Of a stretch of 64,000 bases of DNA, positions 10,581 through 23,300 are shown piece by piece. Made by a program: the position numbers and the translations under genes. The notes beneath the pieces are model-generated. The model saw only the letters and a list, made by a program, of their open reading frames with translations, was not told where the DNA came from and did not search any database. The stretch covers positions 8,911,517 through 8,975,516 of the forward strand of contig CM070598.1 of NCBI GenBank assembly GCA_036346395.1, written 5' to 3'. The stretch is from Hsuehochloa calcarea (Eukaryota; Streptophyta; Magnoliopsida; Poales; Poaceae). Numbering within the stretch: position 1 is the stretch's first letter; each line of letters opens with the position of its first letter.

Positions 10581-13284
10581 ATGCCTCTGTCGGAGCTACT
10601 GAAATCCTTCTACGACGAGCATCACCGGTGCCAGGTGTGGATCACCGGAGATGAGGATGACCCTCCACCCTTGGCACTTCAGTTTGAGAGGCATTATTGG
10701 AGGCTCGGTGATCGCTACATCCCAATTCTTGGGAACACAAGCTTGTTGCCCTTTGTCGGTCTGCTCTCGGTCGGATAGTACTTCACCCGGGATGGTAGTT
10801 TGATGTCGACCCTTGTCGACAGGTGAAGATCTGAGACTCACACATTCCACTTTCGGTGGGGAAAGATAACATTCACTCTCCAGGAGATCGCATTCTTGAC
10901 CGAACTCCCGATCAGGGGTGGGTGGACCAGTCGTTCCCGGTCGCCCGCTGGCAGACTAGAAGGCCTGGTTGTGGCATCGTTTTGGCATACCTCTCCCAGA
11001 CAGCGCCCATGGTGTCCCTCGGATCTGGCTAAGGAACTTTAGCCAATGCCCGTCGGATGTACATGACGAGATTGTTAGGATGCACCTCATTCCGTACCTT
11101 CTCCATCTCTTCGGTTGGGCCATGTTTCCCACTATACAGGGCGATTGGGTGTACCCCAGCTTCAATCCGCATCACTGAGTCTTTGGCCAACTTAGAGGTT
11201 GGGGTCATGCCTCAGTACAGTTGGGGGTCGGCTGTCCTATGCGCCACATACATGGGTTGTGTGATGCTTCGCAGTATCACACCCATGTGAGACCGAACCT
11301 TGTTGTGTGCTACGTGCTCCTGTGGCTGTGGAGTTAGGAGCACTTCCCTGTTGGGCGGTCTGCCTTCGGGAGAGCAGTGCACCCCTACCTCGGGTTGCAC
11401 GACCCAATCGACGAGTCCACTATGGGCTACCGGTGGATTGCCGCACAACTATGCTGGGCTAAGAACAAACCGGCGAGGTGTTACTCATTGTTCCACAATG
11501 AGTTCGAGTTGTTACATGACAACAACATCATATGGACTCTGTGGACCCTACAGTTCGTGCACACGGTAGCGCCGCACGGACTCTCCGTACAATGCCTGCA
11601 GGACGTAGGACTGTGGGCGATGACCTATCAATTGGTGTTCGCCTACATGGTGGAGCCTTATGCGTCGCAACGCGTAATGCATCAGTTTAATTTGTACCAG
11701 GTGGTGCCCCTCCCGACGACAGGATGCTGCAGTGAGCCGTCCATTTGTGAGTCCAATTCCATCAGAGAATTATTTGCATTTCATACCCGCATTCCATGTT
11801 ATGATATGAATCACTCTCGAATGCAGGTAATCCAGGGCGGACCAACACGCCGAGGACTAGCAAACAGTCCACCACGAGTGGATTATGGCTTAGACGGAGA
11901 CGGCGCATGTCGAGGTCGTGCAGGAGCAGAGACCCTACGACGTACGGACGTACCGCCAGTACATGGAGTGCTACGTGCATGTGTCGCGTTCCAGACTGGC
12001 TCGTACTCCACCATAGCATCCGGAGCAGGTGACGCACCAGGAGATGCTCCGTCACTCGTTTGATCATCACATCGCCTAGTGCGCATGACGAGACTATAAG
12101 AACTAACATTCTTTGCTTGTTTCACTGATGATATTTATAATGTTTGTTACTGAACATGTGTTCTCTTTCATTTCAGTACGAGCGGCTTCAGCACATCGTA
12201 AGTGCATCAGAGATAACCATCCACAGCCCGCACATCATTCCAAGGCTTCTGACCACGTTGAAGTACATCTTCGCGGAGGGGGATAATGCACTGAAGAACA
12301 TGAGCTATGATCATTCGAGAGACGACGTCCTACGTGTCGGGCACCAGGTGGGGTCTGTGCTCACCTCCTAGGTCATTACAACCGAGTAGCACTGGCGGGT
12401 GTCGTAGTGCTCCCCATCGGTCATCCCTGGGCCAAATCAGTGGGGATGTAAGTTATGTACAAATCTCTGTTTTTTTGTTATGCCTTACTTTCCGCAAACA
12501 TCATGTCGTTCTCCCGCTGTAGGTCCGTTGGGATGCATCACTTCTTCCGTCAGCACCCTGTAGACAGACAGACACTCCCCCTCGGTCATCTGCACTACAC
12601 ATTCGAGAGGTACGAGATTCTTAGTTTACGTCTAGAGTATTTATTTTGACTAACATCATTCCGTCTTACAGCATTCAGTTAACCGTGGGGGATGATTGTG
12701 ATCCGTCCACTAACGAGGATACATGCCTCCCAACTCCTGCAACGGAGCGGTACACAGGGTTTGGAGGGTATGCAGGATTTGGACCGTAAGTAGGGTTTGG
12801 AGCGTATGCAGGGCAGAGCTCCTTCGGGGTCGCTGGCACACCGTACAATCAAGGCCAGAGCTCCTCCACATGACCGGAGTTGCAGACAGTGTACCTTGGG
12901 TGCGGACAATTCGGGGATGAATTTATAGAGTCCCTTGCTTATGGCAAGATTGCATGTGGCCCTGGTTCAGCTTGTCACAGCAGGACGACATTGACGTTGC
13001 AGAGACTCAGGCCCGAGTCAGCGTACTGGTGCACCTCCGCATCTCATCGGTCTTCGTACACCTTCTGATCCGATACACGATCTCTGGACTGGCTGACGTA
13101 TCCCACAGGATATGCTCTACGCAAAACCCGAACGCGCACGGGGACGTAGACGCAGCGAGAAGAGAGTAGTGGTAGTGGCTTAAATGAGTGAGGCATATTA
13201 TATCACGTGTTATGCGATTCTGTTTTTGGATTTCGGTGCCTGCAGGCAAACCACCAGGCATCATGTACAACTGGTGTGTGTGGA
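10581..13284 (+). pseudogene. Plant mobile domain (PMD/MAIN-like) transposon-derived gene, decayed
   Basis: Plus-strand fragments read as a PMD (aminotransferase-like plant mobile domain) protein, a family found in MAIN-like proteins and in many grass transposons. Recognisable pieces in order are ETHTFHFRWGKITFTLQEIAFL with LPIRGG (10820-10920), YSWGSAVL (11214-11240), then WIAAQLCWAKNKPARCYSLFH and the following block (11377-11720), and YDVRTYRQYMECYVHVSRSRL (about 11935-12000). Tail pieces follow at 12180-12370. Frames shift repeatedly. An expected Trp codon reads TGA at 10824-10826, directly before the ETHTF block, as methyl-C deamination on the other strand would give. A CACTA element inserts at the 3' side. 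Non-functional; confidence is in the family, not the exact limits. Confidence 0.7.
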
Positions 13285-13304
13285 CACTACTACAGAGAGG
13301 GCCA

Positions 13305-13800
13305 TCACAGACGGTTCCAAACCGTCATCACAGACGGTTTTTGAACCGTTTGAATCTATGTGTTTGTGATAACAGGATGTTATCACAGACGGTTTGTGAG
13401 CTGTTTGTGAAAGTCATAACACAGACGGTTTTTGTGGAAACCGTTTGTGATAGTAGGACTTCACAAACGGTTTCAACAAATAACCGTATGTGATATCCCA
13501 CATATCACAGATGTTTTTTTAAACCGCCTGAGAAAGTCTACTATCACATACGGTTTTCACCAAAAAACCGTCTGTGATATGTAGGATATCATAGATGGTT
13601 TTTGATAGTAGCCGTTTGTGATATGTGATATATCAGAGACGGTTGTTGGTAGTAGCCTTCTGTGATTAGATACATATTACAGATATATGTTAGTAGTAGC
13701 TGTCTGTGATTGTATACATATCATAGATGATTGTTAGTAGTAGTCGTTTGTGGGTATCATTCACAGATGGTTTACTCCACAAAATCGTCTGTGATAGTTC
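13305..13800. repeat. Left subterminal palindrome array of CACTA element 1
   Basis: About ten copies of an ACAGACGGTT/AACCGTNTGTGAT palindrome with short AT-rich loops, many paired into hairpins of roughly 35-50 bases. In this superfamily such subterminal repeats are the binding sites for the transposon-encoded regulatory protein (TNPA in En/Spm). Here that role is inferred. Confidence 0.85.
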
Positions 13801-14019
13801 GTTCTATACCTAAATATATTTTGATTTTTTGGCTAATCTCAGGTAATGCTAGTCATGCCCTCTAAAAACAAGCCAGTAGAAAATATATATATCACAATTG
13901 ATTTGACATAGAACAACTCAAAGTGATTTACAAACTCAATATTAATTACAAAGTCACTTTAATGATATAATTACAAAGTGATTTGATTACAACTCAAATT
14001 GAATTACAATAAATCAGAG

Positions 14020-16560
14020 TCGTCGGAGTAAAACTCTCCACTGTCTTTAATGATCTCCCTCGTGATGAAGGTGGTCAGCAACATAGGCGCTAAACAACCT
14101 ACGTGATTCCAAAAAGTTATCCTATGATATTTCAAACGAAGGAAGACTACAATAGAGTTATGTATGGAGGAAATGTGCATACATGTCTAGTACTTTTTAC
14201 TCAAGGATGAAGTCATGGTTGTTATTGACTAGGGAATCAAGGTATATTACCTTGTTTCACTTCGGTACAATGACTAAAAGGATCCAGTGCCACCTACTCA
14301 TGTATGTTGCTTTAGTCATTGAACCTAAGTTCGTGTTGCGTATAAAGAACAAATAAAATTTGTATAGCAAGTAGTGAAGCACTTACCCCTGATTGTAGGG
14401 TACCAGTATGTAGTACTTGTCGCGGTGAGTATGCAATCCCTTTGTTATGTACTTCTCGATGTAGTTTGTGTCTTCGCGGATGCATTGCTCTAAGATCAAA
14501 TGTGAGCCGAGAAAACCCACTAGCTGTCGCGATTGCCGGGCTTGTTGCATCATGTATCTATACATAAGCAATGCGTTATGACATTTATCGGTATTGCATG
14601 AATGTAGAACTTGATTGTACACACTTATAGTGTTCAGCATAGTATAAGTGAGGCATCGAGGGCGTCGAGGTTGAATTGATCAAATAAATCTTCAAAGCAC
14701 ATGACAAAGTAGCCCGCCTTGTGGTGGAAATGGTTCTCATTACATCCGACGGTGAATCCAGTAGGCCTATCTTCCCTCTCCTCGTTGGTCTGCCGCATAT
14801 ACCAAGCCTGCAAAGTCTAGCAAGCCAAACCAATGTGGCGTAATGCTGTGTCGAAGACCAACGACATTCCGAGGGAGAACATCCCGGGCTTGTGAGACAC
14901 CTTAATCTTCTTCGATTTGGCCTTAGCGCCTCGCGTGCTAGCTCGAAAAACTTTTCTTGTTTCTTTGAGATCATCTCCACAGTACAGGATACTGAGGCCT
15001 TCTAAAGCGGGGTTGAGGTGGAGTCCCGAGGCATGGCCGTGTGGAGATCGCGACACTGCAGGGTCCAGGGCAGTGCCCTCTTGGGCCATTGGACAAAAGT
15101 GTGCAAGACATCGCTTAGTGTTATGATGTCTTCGTTCGGGCTCTTCTCCAGTGGGATGAACATAAAATTATCATGTACCATGTCCACCTGGACCTTGGCG
15201 TAACCCTGCGCCAGCTGGGCACCGTGCACCACTATCTCTTCCTGGCATGGAAATACTACCCCCCGCCCAGCCTCAATAGGAATGGACCCAACCAACACTT
15301 GAAGCCTGCAGGGCGTAGACACCTACAAAACGATACACAATTAGCTAAGACGTCCTACATGTCTATATTTAGAGTATCCTAGAAATGTACATTACCTAGA
15401 TGAGGTAGATACGTAATTGTGCATCACCAAGTTCAGGAAGTGCAGGCATGGACGTGACGCTACTCCGATGTTAAGGGGGACTGGCTCCCAAAATCACGAG
15501 GCGTCTTACGACCGGTTGAGAATTTGATTCATTTGTTCCTGTAATGTTGTTATTTGTGCTTGAAATTGTGCAGTAATATATTCTTTAAACTCTGTTTTCC
15601 ACTATTCCTCGGGCTCGGCCTTGGATCTCTTCTGACTCCTATATGCCTCGGAGTCATGTGGGAATCCATGCTTCCAAGATTGGGTACTCAATGTTTGCTG
15701 CAAGAGGCCATCATGTTATTTTAGACCCTACGAAGTTATGGACTTATTAAAACTAGGTAGTTCAGTATATCCTACAATGCATTGGCACACTCCCTCGTTT
15801 GTCGGGTTTGTAAAAGAGATGGCGCCCGACAACGTGGTTGAGGCCCTCGCTCTTAACCAGTTTCGAGCACGCTCGTCTGTGATCTCGGCAAATGGCGGGG
15901 AGACCTCCGACTAGATTGCCACATCGTCCTCATTCATCCATCTCAGGATTTTACCCGCGTATCCAGCGGTGCCGAGTCCGTAGGGTGAATGTTTTGTGCC
16001 TAGATAGCCTTGTGCGCCGCACTTTGCAGCTAAAATTCGTCCGTCGTCTTCATCCGCACAAAGGTGTCCCATTTATCCAACGACACGAAACTATACTTCG
16101 TGCAGGGTGTCCGATCCTTGTTCACGTACTCCGTGACAAGCTTTCTCTTGAAGGTCTTCCAAGCGTGTGCCACCGCGAGGAACACATGCCGTTGAACGAG
16201 TTCGAAGAATTCTGATGGGATCTCAAATGACGTTGTAATTTTAGTCCACGGCTGTGCTTTCTCTACGTCTGTCAGATCCTTCAATTTCTATGCGGTGATG
16301 GGGAACTATTCCCTTGCAAGTATACCGCAGGTGGTCCGAATGTTGCCGCTGCTTTCTAGGGAAGCATAGGGATCCCAGAGGGACTGACGACCGTGATGGT
16401 CATTCGACCCACACACATTTTCGATATTCCTCTGGCATGTCGCGTAGGTACCACTTTCCTCAGAGATCTAGACGCATTCGGCGACATCGATGACGACGGG
16501 GAAGATGGTGCGGACGCCATCTCACTTACTTGCTATCTCGCAAGATTAACAAAACAATAT
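14020..16560 (-). pseudogene. CACTA-borne Transposase_24 / Ulp1-protease-like gene (element 1), broken
   Basis: Minus strand, from right to left. A Transposase_24-like N-terminal part (AWKTFKRKLVTEYV, then FVSLDKWDTFVRMKTTDEF) lies at 16030-16284. A conserved middle block (VGSIPIEAG, GAQLAQGYAKVQVDMVH) lies at 15002-15322. A C48/Ulp1-type peptidase-like C-terminus follows: YYILVPYNQG at 14383-14412, an intron, then WHWILLVIVPK and VIYLDSLVNNNHDF near 14190-14310. HW followed by LD/S is the Ulp1 catalytic neighbourhood. An in-frame TGA follows VPK. Frame changes elsewhere may be introns or decay. Related grass CACTA elements carry the same pairing, so this is an element gene and not a host SUMO protease. 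Confidence 0.65.
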
Positions 16561-16900
16561 CTTACAGTGCTAGCTAGAGTCAATCAAAACAACACAATTT
16601 GAAACTTCTACTAGCACAATCCAAAGCGGTAATCGTACCTTGACGAGATGCGTGGATGAAGAGGGAGTTGAGGTCAAGGGAGCGAGGCATCGTCGAGGTT
16701 GCAGAGGGATAACGCCGGTGCGGGGAGGAGGTCGGGGGTCGCAGAGGGATGATGCCGGCACGGGGAGGTCGGAGGTCGCAGAGGGATGACACTGGCGCAG
16801 GGAGGAGTTCGGGGGACCAGAGAGTGTGCTTTGGGGAGTAAGGACGCAAACCCGGAGAGTGTGCTATGAGGAGTAAGGACTCAAACCCTAGCGGAGCCCC

Positions 16901-16914
16901 CAATTTATAAAAGC
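16901..16914 (-). promoter_or_regulatory. TATA box for the minus-strand gene of CACTA element 1
   Basis: Minus strand reads CTTTTATAAATTG, a clear TATAAA, lying between the right subterminal palindromes (from 16915) and a GC-rich repeated leader (16640-16880) that precedes the coding part. The placement fits a promoter reading leftward into the element. Confidence 0.6.
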
Positions 16915-18045
16915 ACATCACAGACGGTTATATTAAAGAACCGTCTGTGATAAGCGATCATATTACAGACGTTTCTATTATAGGACTGTTTGCGATAAAC
17001 AAGCATATCACATGCGGTTATATTTAAGAACCACGTGTGATAAGAAAGCTACGAACATACCTGATCGTAAGCATATCACAGCCGGTTATATTTAAGAACC
17101 GTGTGTGATAAGAAAGCTACGACCAATACCTGGTGATAAGCATATCACAGACGATTCTATTCCAGGACCGTCTGCGATAAGCGAGCATATCTCAGACGGT
17201 TATATTTAAGAACCGTATGTGATAAGTATCACATGTAGTTCTATTATGGAACCGTTTGTGATGCTCAGCTCGGAAATTTTTAGACGCGTGCGTGGGAGGC
17301 GAAATTTTTTGGCTCCTTAGGAATTGTTGTACTACATATATCACAGATGGTTTGTTCCATTAAACCGCCTGTGATAGTTCCTTTTATAACTGAAAAATTA
17401 CTATTATATTTTTCGGCTAGCCTCAGGAAATGCTAGTCATGCCCTTTGAAAACAAGAAAGTAGATACAATCATAGATGGAATAATTTCTTAATTAGTGAA
17501 TTAATTATAATAGAATAATTTCTTAATTACATACGCCGAGTTTCTTAATTACAATGGACAATTTTCCAAATAGGTGTTCATTACACTTGGCTATTTCGTC
17601 TGTGATAATTAAATATCATAGACTGTTATAGTTTATAACCTCTTGTGATAGTTCATTCCATATATAAAAAAACTTTTTTCTCCTGCTAGCATCAGAAGTA
17701 TCACTAAAAAAATTCCGCTAATTTTCTAAGTGTTTGGAGCATGCTAGAGTTGAAGATAGAACGCATTCTGGACCATATCAAGTGGCTGGAGAAGATTGTG
17801 TATGTGTGTGTGCGTATGTATCATTGTTGTAATTTATGACATATTTGTTAAGTAGCCGAACGACTATATCACAAACAATTATTTTTTTTAGAACTGTCTA
17901 TGATAATTCACAGATGGATTTTAACAATAATCGTCTGTGACATATGCGATAATCACAAACAGTTATTCTTAAGAATCGTCTGTGAATTATCACAGACGAT
18001 TATATCTACATACCATCTGTGATAATTACGTATGAAATGTTCAGG
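16915..18045. repeat. Right subterminal palindrome array of CACTA element 1
   Basis: Two clusters (16915-17275 and 17860-18030) of ATCACAGACGGTT/AACCGTCTGTGAT hairpins with variants. They are separated by AT-rich sequence with a TG-rich microsatellite near 17800-17815. The block near 17694-17810 is closely repeated at 30602-30720, which ties this element to the decayed derivative there. Confidence 0.85.
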
Positions 18046-18066
18046 ATAACCTGTTTTGTATTAGTG

Positions 18067-20230
18067 GGAGCAGTGGTAGACAAATAGTTATAGTAATAGA
18101 TGGGAGCGTTATATCCTATAGAAATAATTTGTACTGCAATTAATCAGGTTAATGCATATACTGCGATCAATCCTACTGCAATGTATGCAATTAATCATGC
18201 GTTATCTTACTGGCTTTATTCAGCGTAATGTGGTGGGGTCCGGTTGTACCTGCTCAAGCGGAGGTGGGTCTGGGCCATCTATTTTCACGCCTGTTCCGTG
18301 GCGTGGGCCTGTGGTACTGACTAGGGATGATGGATGGACCCGAAACATTATTTTTATCTGACGGCTGTGGGCCTGTGTCCTGTGGGCAGGCCAACTGCCG
18401 ATGGACTTCGACTAGGCTCTGCAGTTAAGCCAGCTCAGGCATGGGCCATGTGGTGCCCTCTGAAAAAAATCTTCAGAATTACTTTGATAGGAAGGGTCTT
18501 GGAAGGGATTAGATCAATATCTTCTTTTTTCTGAAAAAGAAGGCCAAATCTCTTCGCATTGATAGTTATTTTAGTACAAATTCACTTTCAATCCGAGGAG
18601 ATTAGATCTAAGCTCTATCTATGCAAACAAGCCCTTGGTGAGACCGAAATACTCCTGACATTTTACAGGTCCACCGAATGCCAATATACATTATCGGGAA
18701 TCTCGCTATTCATAACCGCCCCTTGGCCTGATGCGCTCTTATTAAAAGTGTTTAGAAATTCTTTTTAGTATTAGTGTTTGAAATTTTTTAGTATTAGTGT
18801 TTGTAGTGATTGGCAGTGGCACGAGTATACAGTGATAGCAGAAACAGATCGAGAGCAATCGATTCACTGACTGGGAGAATGGACCTGCAAGGTTTTCTTG
18901 AGTGGGGAAACCCCAACATTGTGTGGGTGTGTCGGTAACTATTCCGTTTATCCCACGCCTCCTAAATGACATTGTCACTCCAAGTAGCATAAATGACACT
19001 CTGAAAACATAACATAACAGAATGCAAAGCGGTTTATGATAAAGCAATCATTCCTAACAAGCAATCACATAAATATTGTCCACTCTCCAGCACACAATTG
19101 CGTCTCATAAGAGCAATCATTTCCCAACAAGAAACAAACCAAAACCGTCCAACCCAACAAACAAACAACGAAAATTTCTCCAAAAGTAAACATTTTCCTA
19201 AAAGTATGGCAGAATACAGGAGAGGTTTACGATTAAAGCAGCCACCTCCTAATTCCAAGTCCTAACAAAGCAATCAAGTAAAACTGTCCATTGCTTATCC
19301 AGTAGACGAAGACATTAATTACTCTATGACTCACAAGTCATAAAAGCAATCATTTCCCAACAAGAAATCAACTAAAACCGTTCATCCTCCGGCAAGCAAA
19401 CAAACAAACAGAAAAGTAAACAAAGACACATCACATGATCAACAAAAACCAGTGTTCATGTTACCTCGCCTCAAGAGAACATTTCCTGTATATGCTATTT
19501 TACTCCCCGTCCATATGAGCCGGCAAATTCAATATTAGAGGACAAAGTCGCAGAACGCCCGCCGCGTCACCTGTCAAGATGGCCCCGCTCGTCGACATCG
19601 ACAAACACAAGACACACAAAATATGGAAAATAAATTCGGCGGGGGCTCGGCGAGGGGCTTCCTCCATTCACCGTCCATCCGCATCCGCGTGAGGGGGAGG
19701 GGGTCTACCCGCACAAGGGGGTGGGGGGAGTGGTCTACTCCGAAGAATTTACTTTCCAAAAAATGGCTATAAAATTTGCTATTTTTCTCATTAGCAGTTG
19801 TTTTTTCTTACATCAACAAAATTAATGACCGATAAGGATAGAGCCGCTGTGCATTACTCAAATGATTCACTCCATAACAGCATGCACTGTAACAAAAAAA
19901 CCCTCTTTTTATCCCTTTCATTTCTTTTACACCTTGCTCCGTCACATGAAGAACAGCATGGCCTATCGTTGCTTCCCATTTGCGCATCACCGTGCCGCAT
20001 GAAGCCACTTTTCCGGAAACAAAACGACAAAACACTCTTAAAAAACCCAAAAAAAAGAACTCCAGGAAAAAAGAAGAACCATTTCCAGCCGTCGAAAAAT
20101 ACGACAAAACGCATTCGAGAAGGGAGCCATTTCCAGCCGTAGAAGATGTGCGCAAGGAAACAACAAGCTGACACAGTGGCACATGAGCCACGCGCCCACG
20201 CCTCCCCACCGTGTGCTGATACGGGCCCAC
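18067..20230. other. Intergenic between CACTA element 1 and the phosphorylase promoter
   Basis: No gene recognised. It holds a direct repeat of TTTTTAGTATTAGTGTTTG near 18760-18800 and the imperfect 233-bp tandem duplication described separately. Open frames at 19808-20414 on the minus strand overlap the phosphorylase promoter and have no recognisable domain. Confidence 0.5.
19020..19440. repeat. Imperfect tandem duplication, period about 233 bp
   Basis: The phrase GCAATCATTTCCCAACAAGA occurs at 19113 and again at 19346 with matching context on both sides (TAAGAGCAATC/TAAAAGCAATC, then AAACCGTYCA and a run of CAAACAAAC). The two units are diverged, so the duplication is not recent. Confidence 0.65.
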
Positions 20231-20234
20231 CAGC

Positions 20235-20398
20235 GAGTGACACAACACGTGTACGGCCCACCATTGCACGGCACGGCCCACGAAGAAATATTTTAACCCC
20301 TCCGGTTAGAAGTCTTCCTCGCAAATCGCAACTCATCACATCTCTCTCTCTCTCACTCACTCGGATACGGAGCGTCGAACGCACCACGCGCGCGCAAT
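20235..20398 (+). promoter_or_regulatory. Promoter and 5' UTR of the plastidial phosphorylase gene
   Basis: An ACACGTGT G-box-like element lies at 20245-20252 and a TATTTTAA TATA-like element at 20289-20296. That would put transcription start near 20320. The leader then contains a CT microsatellite (about 20341-20353). G-box/ABRE elements are bound by bZIP or bHLH factors in plants; regulation here is inferred. Confidence 0.5.
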
Positions 20399-23300
20399 AT
20401 GCAGCACATGCCAACGGCGATCACCTCGCGGCCCCTGCCGCTCGCTACCGCGTTCCGGCCGCTTGCCGGAGGCGGGGGCGGCGGGGGCCTTGTCGTTGGT
20501 GCCGGCGGCGGGGTCGCGACGAGGCGGGGACGGCGGGGGCTCGCGGCGCGGAGCGTGGCGAGCGATCGGGACGTGCAGGGGTCCGTCTCGCCCGAGGAAG
20601 GTAAGCGGCCGCGCCCTCCCGTTGATTCCGGCGTCTCAGGTGCTGGTGGGTAGTAATGTGGTTTGAACTGCTGTTGATGCGATGCGGATGCGTGATCCTT
20701 GTGCCTGCGTGCGCGCGGATGTGCTCTGCGTTCGGAATTGTGGTGGTGCGAGCTTTTGATGGGTTAGTGGTGATTTTGTGCGCTGAGTCAGTCCTTGGGG
20801 TTTGCAGATTAGACGATTGCCAAATTCGCGAATGAACTTAAAAATGTGTATTATGAATCCACTTTAACTGGGTGCTACTTTGAGTTTTTTTTTTTGACGG
20901 TCCTGTAGTGATTTGGTGGATCAAATGTGAATGCTGTATTCCGAATAGCATTCCGAGAAATTTCTAGGTGGTGGATTGGGGTATTTTGTTTGTTTGTGTG
21001 ATGATGCAGTGAACGTTGCGGTACTATTGCTAGGAATTGGTGAAGAAGTCTTAGCAAATGGGCAAAATCTGCAGCTGAAAATCAGTTCGTTTTAGGCTTT
21101 CGTTGAAGGTCACACAGTAGTACAGAATCACTTTTTTCTGAAGGTGGTTAGAACAACAGTAGCACTGCTGATCTTAAACGGCAATCCAGCAGGATCAATA
21201 TACCAAGGCTTATTTTTTCTTAAGGTGATTGAAACTTCAAACACTGCTACGTTTTTTTGGATAGTTGTTTTTAAGGCTGAAGATTCAGTAAGAGTTGGTA
21301 GCAATCATTAATTTTCGTGGCAAAGGACAAAACGTGACACAACTGAACCTGACAATTCGATTATACAAATACTTGTGGCAGATGATGAAGTGGTATATAT
21401 CCAGGGTGTTGTTCAAGAATTTTCACATTAATGTAACTATGTTCATGCATTTGTTTTTTGTTTTGATTGTTAAATACCTACTATGTAGGCTAAGTTTTCG
21501 TATTCTAAAATTGTTGTGGTTGTGATGCAGAGCTTCCGAGTGTGCTAAATTCCGTAGATTCGTCTGCCATTGCATCAAACATCAAGCACCATGCGGAGTT
21601 CACACCCTTGTTCTCCCCAGAGAACTTTTCACCACTAAAGGCTTACCATGCAACTGCTAAAAGTGTTCTTGATGCTCTGATAATGAATTGGAATGCAACA
21701 TATGACTATTACAACAAAATGAATGTAAAGCAAGCTTACTACCTGTCCATGGAGTTTTTACAGGTCTCACAAGCTGCTTCCTCTAGCCTCATCTCTTATC
21801 CTTCAAGTAACTGCGTTGTGAATAAGAGAAAAAATTCCCGGCCGGTAGCGGTTACCGGCCAGGGTCCGGGACCCAAAATCCCGGCCGGTTTTCCCGGGTT
21901 TTGCAAGTTCAAATTTTAAATTTCGAATTTCAGTTGGTTTTTAAGCAAATTCAAACGAAATTCAACCGAGTTTTCCCCGGGAAAACCGGTAACCGGTCGG
22001 TTACCATTCCCACCCCCCTGGGATTCGGTCCGGTACCGGTTTTTATCCCTAGTTGTGATGTTATTTCGTTATTTTTGTATACTGTAGGCAAGAGCTCTCA
22101 CAAATGCTATTGGCAACCTAGAGCTAACTGGTCAGTATGCAGAAGCACTAAAACAACTTGGACAAGACCTAGAGGATGTTGCTAGCCAGGTAAGGAATTT
22201 CTTTAGGAGAGTTCGTTCTTAGTTCATATAGAAATTGTGTCATGCAGTTTCATTATTTAAAATTCCAAATTTCACATTTTATTATTAATCCATTACCTTC
22301 TATGTGTTTTGAAAATGTCTGAAAAGGATACGTTCTTTGTCTCCCATGTTCCATCGTCTGACTTATGTTCTTCATGTAGCTTTCAAATTGAGTTATTCTA
22401 TTGAAATTACGCCAATGCGAGCTTATTGATGTACTTTTGTAATTGCAATCAAATAGGAACCAGATGCTGCCCTTGGCAATGGTGGTCTAGGCCGTCTAGC
22501 TTCCTGTTTTCTGGATTCTTTGGCAACACTAAATTATCCCGCATGGGGATACGGACTTCGGTACAGATATGGCCTCTTTAGGCAAATCATAACAAAGGAT
22601 GGTCAGGAGGAGGTAGCTGAGAATTGGCTAGAGGTACTGATAGTCTGATACATCTCTCTCTTTTTTTACCGCTTAATCTCCAGAATCTTGATTATGTTGA
22701 TATATTGGTTATAATGGTTACCTATTTTTAGACCTGCCTGCTAGCTTCTTATGCCATTTATGACTGTATACTATATCTTCCAGATGGGAAATCCATGGGA
22801 GATTGTAAGAAACGATGTCTCCTATCCTGTGAAATTCTACGGAAAAGTGGTTGAAGGCACCGATGGAAGGAAAAAATGGATTGGAGGAGAGAATATCAAG
22901 GCTGTGGCACATGATATCCCTATTCCTGGCTACAAGACTAAAACTACTAACAATCTTCGTCTTTGGTCAACAACAGTACCATCACAAGATTTTGACTTGG
23001 ACGCTTTTAATGCTGGAGATCATGCCAAGGCCTATGAAGCTAATCTAAATGCTGAAAAGGTCTTATTGCCTAAACTTCCTCTTGAGTTGAAAAGCATTAC
23101 CTCTCAACAGACTAGTGTTTCAAAGGCTCTGAAATGTCTAGTTACATCCATAACCTCTTGATTTGGTGTTAACAATTGTTGAGGATGTCATTTGTTTTAT
23201 TTCTTGGTATAATCTTCTGCTTTAATTAAATAATAGATTATGCATCTTCCTATATTGCTTTTCTGAATCAATCGAAAGGACTGATGATATATGGTTGCAT

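Larger units (their letters stand above)
13285..18066. mobile_element. CACTA (En/Spm) transposon, element 1, non-autonomous
   Basis: The left end is CACTACTACAGAGAGGGCC and the right end is the inverse of CACTAATACAAAACAGG. Three bases GGA flank both sides (13282-13284 and 18067-18069), the 3-bp target duplication expected of CACTA elements. Both ends carry arrays of short palindromes built on ATCACAGACGGTT and AACCGTCTGTGAT. Inside there is only the minus-strand Transposase_24/Ulp1 gene; no TNP2 transposase is visible. Movement would therefore need a helper element. It sits at the 3' end of the decayed PMD gene, so it is younger than that sequence. Confidence 0.92.

Noticed and set aside
13305..18045. 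Regularly spaced short palindromic repeats resembling a CRISPR array
   Set aside because: The window is a plant genome, spacing is irregular, repeats lie only near exact CACTA ends, and there are no cas genes.
23060..23161. Extension of phosphorylase exon 5 (VLLPKLPLELK...) to a stop
   Set aside because: It begins with a GT donor and the conserved protein resumes at 23615 after an AG; this is intron 5.
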